NCBI GenBank assembly: GCA_021234155.1
Contig: JAJEKV010000038.1
Coordinates: 5,007,625 to 5,071,624 of the forward strand
Reading direction: 5' to 3'
From: Isoetes taiwanensis
Taxonomy: Eukaryota > Streptophyta > Lycopodiopsida > Isoetales > Isoetaceae
DNA: 64,000 nucleotides
Part shown: one piece after another, positions 25,290-36,585 of the stretch
Layout of the letters: each line of letters opens with the position of its first letter
Numbering within the stretch: position 1 is the first letter of the stretch
The notes under the pieces: model-generated
What the model saw: only the letters and a program-made list of their open reading frames with translations
What the model was told of the DNA's origin: nothing
Database searches by the model: none
Made by a program: the position numbers and the translations under genes

Positions 25290-26783
25290 GGCCGGAAAAT
25301 CCAAATTTAAACAATAGATATGTTCTTCTGGAAGGCCAGGAAGATGATGAGGGGGATGATGAAGACGAGAAAAAGAAGAGAACACCAAGAAAGGACAGGG
25401 AATCTCTATCTGACCAATATGACCTCATTCTCAGCAGTGAGGCGGTCTGGGTAAAATGGACTGAGATCTGGGCTCTCTGGAGAAGAGGCAAGCTTAAGGA
25501 CAGCAATGGAGAATTGCCAACCAGGCCGGACCCAAAGTTGTTCGCCAGGGCCTCACAGACAAAGAAACGCTCGACCTACAGGGCAAAATCCTAGATGGGA
25601 CAATTCTGCTCAGGAAGAGGAGGAGTTCAAAAATGCAGGACGCAAAGGATTATGCCATAGTCCTAAAGAGACTACGTGCGTTGGAAGACGGAATCACAGA
25701 ATTCTGCAATGTTGCATCCAATGCATGCCATGATTTTGATTACTATAAGGGGAAGGCAGTGCTTGATGAGGATGACATGAAGGAGTTGAACCGGCTATGC
25801 CAACCCTACATCAACACGAAGTTTAAAGGTAACGTCAAAACCTCCCCCTTTCCTGAACGTGCTATGGCACCTTTGAAGCGGAAGCTTGGATTCGGGGTGG
25901 TGCCATCTAAGACAGACGATAGCTCCCCTTCCTTCTTGGTAACCTTGGGTCACAAGGGGTTCAATGGTCTAGAACTAGAGGCTAGGCATGTGGCACTATT
26001 TGCCATGAATATGATCGACGACCCCACCCTATTTTATGAAAAAGCTGACATTGAGCAGTGGTATAAGACGTGTCTGGATTTGACCGAGCCAGATACTTTC
26101 AGTTTCCTTATCTTTTGCATGCCGGGCAATCAGACAACTGCGTCTCACAGTGGGCAGCAGATATTAATTTCAGCAACAAGGTCTTGTATTCCGTATACGA
26201 GTTGGAACATGAGTGTAGACTTGGCCTGCCAAAGGCACCAAGTTTTACGAACATAATTTTGGTTCTGGTTTTAAGGTCGAATGCAGACTTGGACAAGTGG
26301 TGGTCAAGCGAGCACCACTACGTCAATAAGTTCATGATTTCTCAGGAGCATATGAAACCCTGGAAGGGCGGCAGGTTCATGGAGAATGTGCCATCGATTG
26401 ACAAAGTCAGCACTGATGGTGTGAGAGGTCCAATACATAGAATTCCTATCCGGCCGAGAATTATCAAGTACTTCATTACCAGCTTGGTCGAGGGAGATCA
26501 GATTGTGTGCACGTGGTATATGAATGGCCTATTCTCTCAGGAGGCTATGCTCTATAGAATGAAACCAATATCTGTGGTCAGGGACAAGGACCTGGCTGAG
26601 ACCATTCGGTCATACCTGGACCTGCTTCATTACCATTTTCAAGACATGCAGACTGTTGGAAGTAGTAAGGACGAAGATGACGAAGACAAAAATGAGAGCC
26701 AGGGAGATAAAGATGACGGAGATGTCCAAGGTTTAGACGAACTCGCAGTGGAACAAATAATGGAGAATCTTCGATTGAGGTGA
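25290..26783 (+). pseudogene. Unknown gene block, unit 2; weakly methyltransferase-like
   Basis: Less damaged than its unit 1 twin. From the acceptor at 25,290 an open frame reads NRYVLLEGQEDDEGDDEDEK, then SLSDQYDLILSSEAVWVKW and WALWRRGKLKDSN to a stop near 25,591. A second frame (25,633-26,256) carries KDYAIVLKRLRALEDGIT, FCNVASNACHDFDYYKG and FLVTLGHKGFNGLELEAR. A third (26,070-26,783) carries DLDKWWSSEHHYVNKFMIS, HRIPIRPRIIKYFITSLVEG and the acidic tail. So the gene is in at least three frames, through frameshifts or unrecognised introns. I recognise no domain with confidence. The last frame runs to a TGA 200 bases before the FCP1-like exon. Confidence 0.5.
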
Positions 26784-26803
26784 ATTTACTTGCCTTTCCG
26801 AGG

Positions 26804-26876
26804 GTTTCTTGACTCGCGAGTCGAGAAACCCCCTAAGTCTTTAATGTTTTTCCTTTTTCGACTTGTGAGTCAAGAA
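26804..26876. repeat. Two palindromic repeats (unit 2)
   Basis: Counterparts of 13,784-13,855, at 26,804-26,828 ('cttgactcgcgagtcgag') and 26,853-26,876 (more diverged). Confidence 0.8.
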
Positions 26877-27359
26877 TCTCCTTTCGTAACTGATAGCTTT
26901 CGTCATTCCAGAGACATCGAGCGCAATCAATTTGGATCATTGTCACTATCACAGGGATTTGCTAGCGATTCAATTCCATAGGAGGATACTGCATCCAAAA
27001 AAGGTAGTCCAGTAGAAGACAATGGGACCATCAAGAAAGGACCTGACACTACAAGAGAATGCCTGCTAGACGTCAGGAAAATCGTCAGGCGGTCCCAGGT
27101 GGGTTTTTAAGCGCATAGTGACGATTGTAATGACGACTGGGCTGACGTATAACCTGACGAATACTGTCTGATGCATATCCTGACGAGTAGCCTGATGCAA
27201 AATTCTCTGACTATTAGTCTGACGAAAACTCTGACGAAGAGCCTGACGATTGGTCTGACTAGAGGTCTGACGACTATACTGACTATTAATCTGACTATTT
27301 AACGTCAGACCAATAGTCAGCATATTCGTCAGAGTATTAGTCAATTTATTCGTCATACT

Positions 27360-28775
27360 TATGTTTTTCTTGAATCATTTCCCTCGAATTCGAAGCTTGG
27401 CTTGTATGTTTTGTTTGAATCATTAGCACTTTAATGGCATGCATGAAACACAATAACTTTTACGTCAAGAAACTAATGAGAAGCACAAAACATCACACAT
27501 TTTCCCTTTAAGCAAGGGGTAAGTTATTGGTTATTAAATCTACTAGACATTGCACTTCAAACAAAATTCCATCACACATCACACATCACACATTTTCCCT
27601 TTTGAGGCCTTTACACTAAGTCCTTAGTAAGTACATCCAGACTCGATTTTTACCAATTGAAATAATTCAAAGTGCATTGGGGAGTGCGTTTAGACATGGC
27701 ACCTCCAACAAAGTGCACTTCAAACAAAATTCCGGCGTAAGTTATGGGAATTAGCAATAAGCAAGGGGTAAGTTATTGGTTAATAAATCTTCACATTGCA
27801 CTTCAAACAAAATTCCGGTCTAAGTTGGGAATTAGCAATAAGTGACAATAATGTTCTTGTTATCTTTGCTTCCTTATTTATAAAACCAATGTTCTTGTGA
27901 TACTTTGAACCTATGCACTCTTTAAAACCATTCTATATTAATACCATATGAGCTAACTAATTAGATCATAAAAATGTTCGCCTTAGGTTTAGGTTTATAG
28001 AAAAAAAAAAAGGAAAAAAAAAAGGTTTAGGTTTAGGAAAAAAAAGGGTCTTCAAAAAGCATGTGAGAAATATCCCACATGCATGTTTCAAATTATGGAA
28101 TCTCATTTAAAAGGAGTTAACTTTCAAATTCTAATAACATGTGACTAGCCTGGCTGTCACACCCCTTGGGGACACCCTTGGGAAAGTGGCAATGGTGCGT
28201 GTAGGGGATGCCTTACAATGATACGAACCATTGATCATGTGACTAACAACCTTGATGGTGCTTAATTCAAGGGTTCTCTTAACCACGCAAGTGGGGCGGG
28301 GATTTGTGGAAGGCTTTGCCGAGAAAGGTACTAGTCATGGCCTGAGGGGATGCACACCTGAAGGGCCTACATGTTCCAACTCCTAGGGTGGCCACCTAGG
28401 ACCCGGGGGGTGGCCTACATGTTCCAACTCCTAGGGTGGCCACCTAGGACCTAGATCATACAGTGAGAATGGGGCGCTTCCCCAACGAGAGTGAGTGAGA
28501 ATGGGGCGCTTCCCAACGAGTGACTGAGAATGGGTGGGGCGCTCGAAGAAAGGAACTAAGCAGATAAACACACATCACACATTTTCCCTTTCGAGGCCTT
28601 TACACTAAGTCCTTAGTAAGTACACTCTTAAAAAAACACACACATTTTACCTTGAGGCCTTTACACTTGAGCAAATCAACTAGCTTGCCTTATAAAAAAA
28701 CACTTGAGCAAATCCACATGTGATTTCCTATTCATTAGATACACCATCATCTGAGAAATCATGTTGAATGTCCCC
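27360..28775. other. Non-coding CACTA interior (unit 2)
   Basis: AT-rich DNA parallel to 17,440-18,530. Around 28,366-28,450 a 40-bp word ('cctacatgttccaactccta'...) is repeated, followed by repeats of 'gagaatggggcgcttccc' at about 28,466-28,540. No gene seen. Confidence 0.6.
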
Positions 28776-29365
28776 TTATTCATCATCGTCTAGTTGTAGA
28801 AGAAGCCTACGTCGCATATTTATTGGCATTTCAATCTCAATGTCTTCCTCCTCCTCAGCATAATCTTCAAGCACCATTGGGGAGTGCATCGGCGATCTCA
28901 ATTCATCATTGCTTATGCCCTCTTGATCTTCAAATTCTTCTACAATTTGTGGCACAAGGAGTTCCAATTGTCGCTCTACGTCCTCTTCCTCTACCTCTAC
29001 CTCTACCTCTACCTCTACCTCTTCCTCTTCCTCTTCCTCTTCCTCTTCCTCTTCCTCTTCCTCTTCCTCTTCCTCTTCCTCTTCCTCTTCCTCTTCCTCT
29101 TCCTCTTCCTCTTCCTCTTGCGCATTCCCTTCTTCCTCAAGGATTGCATTGGAAATATATCGTCGTGATGTTGGTGCTGTAGGGATTACAATCCACCAAT
29201 CTCTATTTTGAGGGTTGACATGAAAAAAAACTTGCTCAACTTGATGTGGATACACAAATGCTTCACTTGCATCTACTAACACATGCGTAGAATCAACTTC
29301 AAAAAAACCAGATGGGTGTGGTTGCACTGTTTGATTTCTTCCACGATATAGAGGCTTAAACCACT
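28776..29365 (-). pseudogene. TNP2-type transposase C-terminal fragment with poly-Glu expansion (unit 2)
   Basis: On the minus strand, from about 29,365 down to the stop at 28,776, the frame reads CKSKWFKPLYRGRN, then HPSGFFEVDSTHVLVDASEA, VYPHQVEQVFFHVNPQNRDW and WIVIPTAPTSRRYISNAI. It then has a run of dozens of Glu, a short Val-Glu alternation, ERQLELLVPQIVEEFEDQEG and a C-terminus ending LQLDDDE. The first part is the DUF4216 domain found at the C-terminus of CACTA TNP2 transposases. The DDE catalytic core and everything upstream are absent, and there is no ATG at the true domain start. The gene is antisense to TNP1. Confidence 0.7.
28990..29120. repeat. (TCCTCT)n / (TACCTC)n microsatellite
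   Basis: On the plus strand, 'ctctac' repeats (about 28,990-29,018) run into 'tcctct' repeats (about 29,018-29,119). Read on the minus strand they encode the Val-Glu and poly-Glu tracts of the TNP2 remnant. The unit 1 counterpart near 18,690-18,715 has only a few repeats. Confidence 0.9.
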
Positions 29366-29432
29366 TGGATTTGCAAAGTTGTTATTCTGTTTCAGGAAAA
29401 GCAAATACTCACATTGTCTTGTTTGCTTGTAG

Positions 29433-30614
29433 TGAGAAATCCATTAATGCCCCTGAAATTAATGAGGATGAGGAAGATGATGATGTTGACGAGGAGGAGG
29501 AGGACGATGAAGTGCCGGAAGATTATGATGTTGTATTTTCTAGTCTCACTAATAAGACGACTGGGGTATGCATTTTTTGTATGCATTTTTTGTTTCATTG
29601 AGTTTAAGTTCTAACTGTGATATCTGTCTAATAAATGTTGGTTTTTCTATTTTTCTCATTTCACTATGCATAGGTCACTGTAGTGCAAGGAGGTGACCTG
29701 CATCTGGACGAGAAAGGTCAAGTATGGAATACTGCCCTTGGTAATGCTGTCAAATACTTTTGCACAGAAATTGATAAAGATTGGAAGCAAGTGAAAGCAT
29801 TCAGGAAGAGAAGGTTATTGCATCATATGGAAAGCAAGTTTGGTAAAGGCGTGATGGGCCATAGACTTTTGTACAAAGCAGGGCGCAAATTTAACCACTG
29901 GAAGTAAGTATCTTTGTGTTATGTAAATGCTACATTATTTCAGAATTGTTTAATCATGCAAAGCAATTGTGTAGGAATTGGTTGGCAAGAAGTAAGACTG
30001 ATACTGCCCCTGCACATGTTAAGCCTAAAGTTTGGGATAGATTTCGAGAAGGCTATGGTAAAAATAATGGCCAACAAGTAAAAGCGTCTCATTCAAAAAA
30101 AGAGACACCAAGAGTGGGACGACGCGGATATGATGGCATCAATGCTGACTATGTAAGAACACAAGTAACTTTTTGAAGGTTTCTTTAAGTAATTATTTTT
30201 TGACCTTGTAGTATCGAGATTGGGGTTGTTATCCTTCGGCAACAACTTTTCGTAAAATAGTGGAGAAAGGGCCTTACAAGAACTATCGGGATACTTTAAT
30301 TGCCCAAGGAAGAAATCCTGGAAACGTAAGTATTAATCTTGTTTTAGAGCATTATGTTTTTTTTTTTGTAAAAGGATGAAATTAAACGTCCTTGGGTACA
30401 TGATATGCTGCTGGATGCGGAGATGAGGGCTCCTCCAAGAGAGAAGGAAATGACGGCTAGGAAGAAAAAGGTAAGTGATAATGCGTCCACTTCACGGAAA
30501 AAAGGCAAGAAGGGCAGCCGCAAAGTCATCAGCAGAAACTTGAGCCCTGACTTTGTGGATGAAATTGTGGCTAAAAACATTGCGCAGTATAAGTCAATTC
30601 AAAAGCGCGTTTGA
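29433..30614 (+). pseudogene. TNP1-like gene with internal deletion (unit 2)
   Basis: Exons matching unit 1 are 29,433-29,565, 29,674-29,903, 29,975-30,152 and 30,212-30,325. About 0.8 kb corresponding to 19,980-20,793 of unit 1 is then missing. The intron's 'gaaattaaacgtc' is joined straight to the 'ttgggtacatgatatgctg' of the last exon, and 'ttggg' could be a microhomology. The remaining tail (HDMLLDAEMRAPPREKE to the stop at 30,614) has lost its splice acceptor. The lysine-rich exon and the Asp/Gly-rich acidic region are gone. Confidence 0.75.
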
Positions 30615-30935
30615 AGTACTAGCATCTGAAACAATGACACTCTTGTTCTAAAAGTTTCCAGCTTACTTAGGAAGTATATATCTTTCGAACTTGTTGCTGA
30701 CAGGATTTTAACTAATAGAAAGTCTATTTTGATGTGAAGGCATATTATTATTTTGTAATTGAGTTTGCAAAATTGAACTAATGGAAAGTATATCATTAAT
30801 GTGTATATCTTCTGTAATGTGAAGTCACACTATTATTCTCTTATTGAAATTTGCAATTAATTGAATTGACCTCCGACTTATCTATTCTTATCTGACTATC
30901 GAGCTAGCTAGGTCTGATTATATAATGACGGTTTC

Positions 30936-31408
30936 ATGGTGACTAATAGAGTGACCATTGTTTTGACTAGTATCCTGACTAGTATCATGACTAAGACCCT
31001 GACTACTGTCCTGACTAAAAACCTGACTAGTATCATGACTAATACCCTGACTACTGTCCTAACTAATAACTTGACCATAAGTCTGCCCAATATGCTGACT
31101 ATTAAGCTGACAATTCTTCTGACTAATCGTCTGACTAAAATTCTGACGATAACTCTGACGCAAGTCTTGACTACTAAGCTGACGATTTTTCTGACTACTC
31201 ATGTCTGACTATTAACCTGACGATCACTCTGACGCAACTCCTGACGTTGAGCTGATGATTTACCTGACGCATCATCTGATGCACAATCGTCAGATAATAT
31301 GAGTCAGCCTAATCGTCGACTAAGCGTCGCCCGATCCTGGGCATTTGTCTGACTTGTGAAGGCGTTCTGACGATTTACCTGACGTCTAGCAGGCATCCTC
31401 TTGTAGTG
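30936..31408. repeat. CACTA right subterminal repeats (unit 2)
   Basis: CTGACTA/CTGACGA repeats, slightly longer than in unit 1: an extra approximately 65 bp block of the same repeat lies at about 31,125-31,200. Confidence 0.85.
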
Positions 31409-32189
31409 TGAAAGAATAATCATCCCGCAAACTCTGGTCAGAGCCAAACTCGAACTGGGATCTAGCGGGGGCCCACCAAACTTGTATTTTTTTATGTCAA
31501 TGGAGTTTTGGATGCAGTGTACCACGGTGGTGACGTCCCTGAGCTTAATACCTTACAGAAGCCGATAAAAGTATGGTCTAAGATCGTGTATCCTCGGCCT
31601 AGAGCAAAAGAGATTATTGAATGCTGCCTAAAACGGGGATTCGAAGTGGCCATATGGTCTTGTATGGCAAAGAAAAATATAGTCAATGTCCTTGGTGTTC
31701 TCGGCCTGCCCGTTTTGAAGTTCAAGTTTGTTTGGGGAAATGAAAGGGCCGAACATGTGTTAGACCTCGATCCGGCCATCACAAAGGGGAAGTCTATTAT
31801 GGTAAAAAGGTTGGAAAAGGTTTATGAAGCATACCAAGATTTTAACAAACACAACACGCTGATCATAGACACTCCAGTGCTATCATAACTCGGACAATAC
31901 AATCATTGCAAAGAGTTATCGACCAGAAGAGCATGAAACAGATAGGTGGTTGTCTTTCAATCTCGTTCCGGTGTTGGTGGAATCTCTGTTTTCCATTCTT
32001 GTGGCCGATGTGATTAGGAACTATCCGAACCTCAAGCAGGTTGATCCGGAGAGCAGCGCGATCATGAGGGCTATGGACGGGAAATATTATGGTGATCAAG
32101 AAGAGTGACCTTTGATTTCAGATAGCAAAGTTCTGTGAAGTTTGAAAGAAACGTGGACAATTGTACTATATTCTCTAATGAAAATACTT

Positions 32190-32515
32190 GTACATTGAGT
32201 TTTCACGGCCTTTCTCGACTCGTGAGTCAAGAAAGGCACTGCTTGTCCCAATAATGAGACCATTTGTATGCTTCTTTGTGTGATTAGATGCAGCTATATT
32301 CTGTAATGAAATAGTTGTACATTGAGTTTTCTGGGCTAATCTTGACTCGCGAGTCGAGAAAGGCTTTGTTTGTTCTAATGATGAGTGTGTGATTGGATGC
32401 AGCCATATTGACTTTCCAGGGCCTTTCTCGACTCGCGAGTCGAGAAAGGCACTGCTTGTCCCAATGATGAGACCATTTATATGCTTCTTTGTGTGATTGG
32501 ATACAGCTATATGGA
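32190..32515. repeat. Palindrome-bearing repeats downstream of FCP1-like gene (unit 2)
   Basis: Counterpart of 22,538-22,895, with palindromes at 32,209-32,236, 32,340-32,362 and 32,422-32,450 (the last perfect). The third unit is shortened by about 35 bp. A sixth, diverged palindrome is at 33,122-33,146. Confidence 0.85.
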
Positions 32516-32603
32516 ATGAATGCTCTCCAACCTATTTTGAATTCTGCATCCTTTTCTTCGTTACTCATGACTAATGGCACCGTAATTGTTAATCATAGAC
32601 TCT

Positions 32604-33050
32604 CTTTGTTCTAGGTGGCTCTGGCACAGATCCCACTCAGGCTACACTCTTACCAGGGTTTTAGGATAAGCTTGCTCGTGATTGCAGACGCTATGGGACC
32701 TCAAGGGGTGAGGAAGAGATGAAGAACATTTCGCAAGTCCAGAAAGCTCAAAGTATCTTGCCAGCAATGCATGACATCCACGGAGGTTGGGGAACGAGCA
32801 TATTCGGCCGACAATTGATGAAAAGTAGCGAGAGGAGGGTGGAGAAATAGGTTGGACAGAGGTCCGCCTCGTGAGGCATTTCACGTTCTTCATGTTGCCT
32901 CCAAAGCTTATAGACGGCAAAAAGAAGCCCCGCATGTTCTTCCTGTAAGGTGGACCACCTACCATGATGATGTGACTGTAGTGATAGCAAGACCGCCACG
33001 GTCTCTGCATCCGTTGTAAAATACGTTGTAACTATTTAATTTATTAATAA
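32604..33050 (+). other. Possible 3' exon or separate small gene (unit 2)
   Basis: Counterpart of 22,977-23,420, with the same acceptor-like 'gttctag', a similar open stretch and 'attaataaa' near 33,040. Substitutions and small indels relative to unit 1 change the frames, which argues against selection on the protein. Confidence 0.3.
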
Positions 33051-33268
33051 AAATTCCTTTTCAACTACAACTTTGGTTTCAATGTGTAATGAAATTCCTT
33101 TGCCTGAGTTATATTCTTGTTGTTCCCGACTCGCGGTCCGAGAAAGACGGGGGAAAGATATAGTATGCTTGGACCCAACCTACCATAGAAATACTCAAAT
33201 TTTGGATAGTTATAGAGGCCGAATAACTTTTCCTCGTCCTTTTCGTGTAAAATAACAGGGTTCCAAAA

Positions 33269-34030
33269 AAAGTGGGAATGGCATGTGACCCACTTTCATT
33301 AAATGCGACTTTGAACCAAAATATCTTGGTCCAACCATTGCTTGATAAAAGTCCATATAGGGAATTGATGAGAATTGGAAGTGGGGAGATGGACACGTCA
33401 GCATTGAGCGCCATTTTTCTTGATTCCCTTGTCCTATTCAATTCAAACCAATTTCTTGATCTGCTGTACTAATTCATGACGTATTCTGAAGCAATTTGAA
33501 GGGTCTAGTCTGCCAGCCTTGTAGGGGTTTGCAATTTCCATGTTTCTTCTCACCATTTGCTACATATGGACACCAAAATCTTCACAATTATCAAACATAA
33601 CTCCAGATTAACTAGTGGTTTTTTGAAAGGATCTCCTTTGGATCTTTGGAATTCACTGGTCTCTGATCAAAATTTCCCTGAAAATCTTTTCATCCCGGAA
33701 TACTCATTTGTGCCAAGCTCGGTTGAATTTGAAGTTGAAATTGTCGATTCTTGGCTTCAGGAATTCATTGGCAGAAAAGAGGTCTCAGCTTCGGGCATTT
33801 TTCATGTGCATTGTGGTTGGAGCGACTCTAAAATTGTGGTAAAGGTGTATTCTGAGCAATGATTCATACTTTAGTGTCTGTTTCCTTTCGTTTTGGTGTT
33901 GAGTCTGGCTTTTCATCTTCTTAATTTTAGTTTTGCTCATTCCCCTATTTTTCCCTGCCTTTTGATTTCCCCTCCTGCTATTTCGTACATTTTCATTCTG
34001 CTTTTGTAGTTTTCCCCTGGTTCTTTCTGG
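33269..34030 (+). other. Probable 5' region of the LINE, with a 98-codon ORF
   Basis: Downstream of the duplication and upstream of LINE ORF1. An ORF from the ATG at 33,566 to 33,862 encodes 98 residues including SLVSDQNFPENLFIPEYSF and GIFHVHCGWSDSKIVVKVYS. I do not recognise it. Base composition and spacing fit a LINE 5' UTR, but I cannot place the LINE's 5' end and see no target duplication. Confidence 0.35.
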
Positions 34031-36541
34031 ATGGATCTTATAAACAAAAATTACCCTAAATTTCTTTCCATCCTTCACGCATTTGCTGATTTCGAGCTCT
34101 CTGACAATGCCGAACTCCTCAAGCAGTTAAGGTCCTTTCAAGATAACCCAAAAAATTTTATTTTCTTTGGTGACTTTGCTTACTCTTTCATTGGACAGTC
34201 TTCTATGGATCCCCTGTCTTTCAAAGTTCCTTGCTGGGACAATTTGTCTAAAGATCCCGATTTCAAAGGCCAATTGCCATGCATGGACCCTGCTCTTCAA
34301 ATTCCTATTGCTTATGGTGAAAAAAGGCCGGATCAACAGAAGTACCCGGACGAGTCTCTTGAGAAGGCCCTCGGAACAATTCGCCCATTCAAGCCCCCTC
34401 TCTGTGCCAAAAAATCCAACGTCTTCAATGGTATTTCTTTGGATCTACCCTCTGTTCATGCAAAATTGAATTCTTTTCATGATTCCGCTGTTATTGTTAA
34501 AGTTAATAAGCATGGTATCAAGCTTGATAAACTCTGGGCTTTTTGCTTGAATCTTCACAAAGGAATTATGATCAATGCAGTCTATTGGCTTCAGTTTCCT
34601 TATGTTATGATTGAGTGTGGTAACAAAAGAACTGCCAATCTTTTGCTCAATCATGGTCCCCTGGCTTTCGAGTCCTTTCAGCTCACCTTCCTCAAATGGG
34701 ATCCCAAATTTGAAGTAGCTAACCTGGACAATCTGTGTGTAGCCTCGACCACTCTTCATGGACTGAATCTAATCTATTGGAATGAAGATTGTCTTAAGCT
34801 GCTCTTTGGTTCAATTGGGTCTTATATATGCACGGAATATTCTCCCTATAGGCCACCTCGTTCCATTGTCCAGATTGACATTTCCAAGGAAGTTCCTCTT
34901 CAAATCCCCTTTCTTGATGTGTTTGGCCAAAAAACCTTTCTTTATTTTTTATGGTCTGGACTGCCACCTCATTACCAAAACTGTAAGTTCAGACACTTCT
35001 GATATGAGTCTTGCAAGGAGTTAACACCTAATTCTGCTAAGAATAAGAGTACTCTTACAAATCTGACTGATAATATAGAAGTCAATCAGCAAGTCAGTCA
35101 GCAAGTCAAATAGATGGTCAACAACAGTCAGGTAGTCAATGGACAGCAGAAGGGACAGAATTCCAAAGGCTCTGCACTTGATTATGTTTCTCCAAGTATA
35201 ACCAGGGATCTTGACATTCCAAGTATAATCTCTAAAGACAATAAGTTTCAATGGACCAAGGTCAATGGAAGTTATAAAAGAACTCAAAGAAAGAAGAAGT
35301 TGAAAGACATCCAGGTTCACAATGTTAATGCAGCTGAAGCATCTACTATAAAGAATGTTCAAGATGAATACTGGAAATCCTCCTTTACTGGAAAGGGTTC
35401 TTCACAGCAAGTTAAGGTGTTGAATAATGCTGAAACTTCAGCAAAAAACATAGGCAAGGTCAACAATCTTCATGACACCTTGAACAAGATTATTATGGAT
35501 GCCAAAAGTTCTGGAAAAAATAATGAGAGTTTTAACTCATTAAACTCTTATATGAGTAAGAGTGGTTCATTAAACAAGAAAAACAAACATGGTAAGGTCT
35601 TGGAACAGGTCTGTCTAAGCAGTGACCGGCTATCTTGTGATGTAATTGATCCTAAAGATACTTTGGTGGAAGTTGTTCCTGCTCCAGCTTCTGCTAAAGC
35701 AAGAGAATGCAATCACATCAATCCTGCTGAGAAGATTAATGCCACATGTAATCTTCCTCAAGAAGATTCGAGGGACAGCACCAACCAAATAATTGGTAAT
35801 ACCAACCAATTTCAGGTATTGGCTAACCTTAATTCTGAGTTAGATTTGGATATATTATTGAGCAATTCACTTGATGACAAAAACAACCACTGCCAATCTC
35901 CTATTATTGATCTTTCTCCAGCCTCTGATCCCTTTCTTCCTCCACCCTCCATTATAGCTAATGATATTGCTGAGCAATTGGCATCTTTGCAAGAGGGACT
36001 CAACTCTCAAACTTAGCAAGCTTGCCATTGGAACTTCATGGATGAAGAAATTGTGCAAGATACTCCAGATAGGGACTTGGTTTCCCCAAATCTTGATCAT
36101 GGCCAAGATCCTTGTGAGAAGAGTATATTCAATTTTGAAGATTCCAGTTATGTTTTGAAGGGAGCTCAAGATGTGGTTGCTAATATATCAGGTCAGGTTT
36201 CTTCTCTTCCTAATTGTCCTGTTTCTTTGGATGAGCCTATAAATAGATTTAAACACTCCCCTTGTAGAAATAAAATGTTTGAATTCATCCCTGGGGGTGT
36301 CTCTGAGGCTAGTGATGAAGAAATTGACAAGGAAAACTGGGATGGTGACAAATTTCTTGCTGACTGCCCCTCTGCTGAGGTTATTTCCAAGCCTAATTCA
36401 TCTCGTGCTAAAATCTTGGCAAAGTCCAAAAAATATGACACTCCCCTTGCTGAGCTCATTAATTTGCATAACACCCCAGCTGCCAATACCAGAAGTAAAA
36501 TTAAAAAGAGGAAGGGAAAAAAGAAACTTAACAGACTCTAA
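34031..36541 (+). pseudogene. LINE (L1 type) ORF1, interrupted
   Basis: First part 34,031-35,002 (323 residues): an N-terminal leader, then a DUF4283-like domain (DKLWAFCLNLHKGIMINAVY, YVMIECGNKRTANLLLNHGP, FQLTFLKWDPKFEVANLDNL), then IDISKEVPLQIPF and a decayed zinc-knuckle start (NCKFRHF, stop at 35,000-35,002). This is the layout of plant L1 ORF1 nucleic-acid-binding proteins. The frame resumes past stops at about 35,110, and 35,114-36,016 and 36,038-36,541 continue as Ser/Asn/Lys-rich linker, ending in a basic tail (KIKKRKGKKKLNRL). ORF1 normally coats LINE RNA; here three stops or frame changes disable it. ORF2 starts 45 bases after its end. Confidence 0.75.
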
Positions 36542-36585
36542 TTCCTTGGTCTGTCCATTTCTTCCTGTCTTTTTTAGGCTTTAAA

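Larger units (their letters stand above)
27047..31408. mobile_element. CACTA (En/Spm) DNA transposon, unit 2
   Basis: Same termini, same TGA target duplication (27,044-27,046 and 31,409-31,411) and same insertion point as the unit 1 element, so it is a duplicated copy and not an independent insertion. It is 4,362 bp long, lacking the LTR element. It carries a TNP2 C-terminal fragment (minus) and an internally deleted TNP1-like gene (plus). CTGAC-type subterminal repeats fill about 27,080-27,350 and 30,940-31,400. Confidence 0.93.
26982..32108 (+). pseudogene. FCP1-like HAD phosphatase gene, split by CACTA (unit 2)
   Basis: Exon pieces are 26,982-27,046 and 31,412-32,108 around the CACTA element, in the same arrangement as unit 1. 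Homology includes YPRPRAKEIIECCLKRGF, FEVAIWSCMAKKNIVN and FKFVWGNERAEH, then a frame change near 31,880 and LSFNLVPVLVESLFSIL to the TGA at 32,106-32,108. A 25-bp deletion just after the CACTA and the same late frameshift as unit 1 show it is non-functional. The late frameshift therefore predates the duplication. Confidence 0.75.
23640..33268. repeat. Tandem segmental duplication, unit 2
   Basis: Begins 'acttgtattcatttggagc' directly after unit 1 and ends at 'aacagggttccaaaa' (33,268), the same word that ends unit 1. From about 25,600 onwards it is nearly identical to unit 1; before that it differs by many small indels. It lacks the nested LTR element, has a deletion in TNP1, and has a 25-bp deletion just after the CACTA in the FCP1-like gene. 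Confidence 0.9.

Noticed and set aside
28823-29182. Plus-strand ORFs made of Leu-Pro or Phe-Leu repeats
   Set aside because: Antisense of the TCCTCT microsatellite that encodes poly-Glu on the minus strand.
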